Of a stretch of DNA of 64,000 nt, positions 63,575 to 64,000 are shown one piece after another; the first letter of the stretch is position 1, and every line of letters begins with the position of its first letter. This DNA comes from Terriglobia bacterium (GTDB taxonomy: Bacteria; Acidobacteriota; Terriglobia; Bryobacterales; UBA6623): assembly GCA_009841225.1 (NCBI GenBank), contig VXMF01000036.1:71825-135824 (forward strand), given 5' to 3'. The notes under the pieces are model-generated. The model saw nothing but the letters and a program-made list of their open reading frames with translations. It searched no databases and was not told the origin of the DNA. Both the position numbers and the translations under genes were made by a program.

Positions 63575-64000
63575 TGTCTCCGGCGTTCGACGCCGCCAGC
63601 TCCTCTACCGCGAGCGTGGCGGAGAAGCGTCGGTCAACTAGCCTCGCCAGCCGCCCTTGAACCGAGAGAGTTACGGGAAGGCACATCAGACAACTGGTCG
63701 CGCCCTGACATATCGCCGAGGGAATCCCGAAGGTTGCGGCCTCGAGCCTCAGGCTGACGCCGACCGCCTTGCGTCGCGCTGTCCGCTCCTCCACATCCAC
63801 CCCACCATCGCGATCACGCCATGCCGCCGGCGGTGGCTGACGTTGAAGGAGGCGAGCGCGCGAGACCCTCCGGCCAGCGAGAAACGGCTGGCCATGATTG
63901 AACGCTACGAAGGAGAGCGCTTCGCTGCCGCAGTCGAGTTCCCGGCAGAGCAGTGCTCGAGGCAACGCGTGGCGTAGGTTGAAGTTTCGTCGCGGCCCCC
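63575..64000. other. Window end, no gene recognised
   Basis: 426 bases upstream of the hydrolase. Open frames exist on both strands (plus 63657-63977 and minus 63552-63965), with no recognised motif, and they overlap each other, so at most one can be real. A short plus-strand segment LTLKEASARDPPASEKRLAM looks slightly protein-like but cannot be assigned. Confidence 0.35.

Overview
The window reads as part of an Acidobacteriota chromosome (class uncertain). Support comes from gene content: two large TonB-dependent receptors that begin with a carboxypeptidase-regulatory-like domain and carry the SGSNEFHG-type motif, an acidobacterial VWFA-related protein, a CRTAC/ASPIC FG-GAP protein, many TPR proteins, DUF1501, ThuA-like and GMC/gluconate-dehydrogenase-subunit-3 genes, and high G+C throughout. 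The cell is Gram-negative with a complete Tol-Pal system. No rRNA, tRNA or CRISPR was seen.

Layout. 1-8.7 kb: a plus-strand run with the end of a TonB-dependent receptor carrying an extreme Asp/His-rich loop, a secreted protein, an HlyD-type adaptor, a TPR protein, a MacB/FtsX-type permease, a TolC-type protein and a TPR lipoprotein. It is a tripartite export system without a local ATPase. 8.7-24.5 kb: NfeD-like protein, a TonB receptor apparently lacking most of its plug, VWFA protein, leuS, GNAT, an FG-GAP/ASPIC plus TPR pair, and a normal TonB receptor. 24.5-25.4 kb: ThuA-like protein.

25.6-27.6 kb: a compact lower-G+C cassette with an AbiEi/AbiEii type IV toxin-antitoxin pair. It is bracketed by two long perfect palindromes (53 and 51 bp) that share a 25-bp core in inverted orientation. 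The left palindrome covers the -10 box, the probable transcription start and the start codon of the antitoxin.

27.9-45.3 kb: mostly housekeeping and accessory metabolism: a SurA-N/DsbA fusion, GMC dehydrogenase pair, FlK-like thioesterase, gltD, a second ThuA protein, exported MsrB, a lone nuoB, di-haem peroxidase, maf, GT2, two secreted Arg/Gly-rich proteins, an AroE-like dehydrogenase, DUF1501, UvrD/PcrA and ArsC. 45.3-50.8 kb: the Tol-Pal cluster on the minus strand (tolQ, tolR, TonB/TolA-like, tolB, pal, cpoB).

51.1-63.6 kb: a polyketide/fatty-acid-like locus behind a decayed IS21 istA. A good promoter drives a free-standing ACP and a 3457-residue type I PKS with order KS-AT-DH-MT-ER-KR-ACP-KS-pseudoAT. 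A convergent alpha/beta hydrolase overlaps the PKS 3' end. The first module is a complete reducing, C-methylating module, as in synthases of methyl-branched fatty acids. The terminal KS is followed by an AT that has lost its catalytic Ser, its catalytic His and about 80 residues, and by no ACP. This is the most unusual system in the window, with the palindrome-flanked AbiE cassette second.
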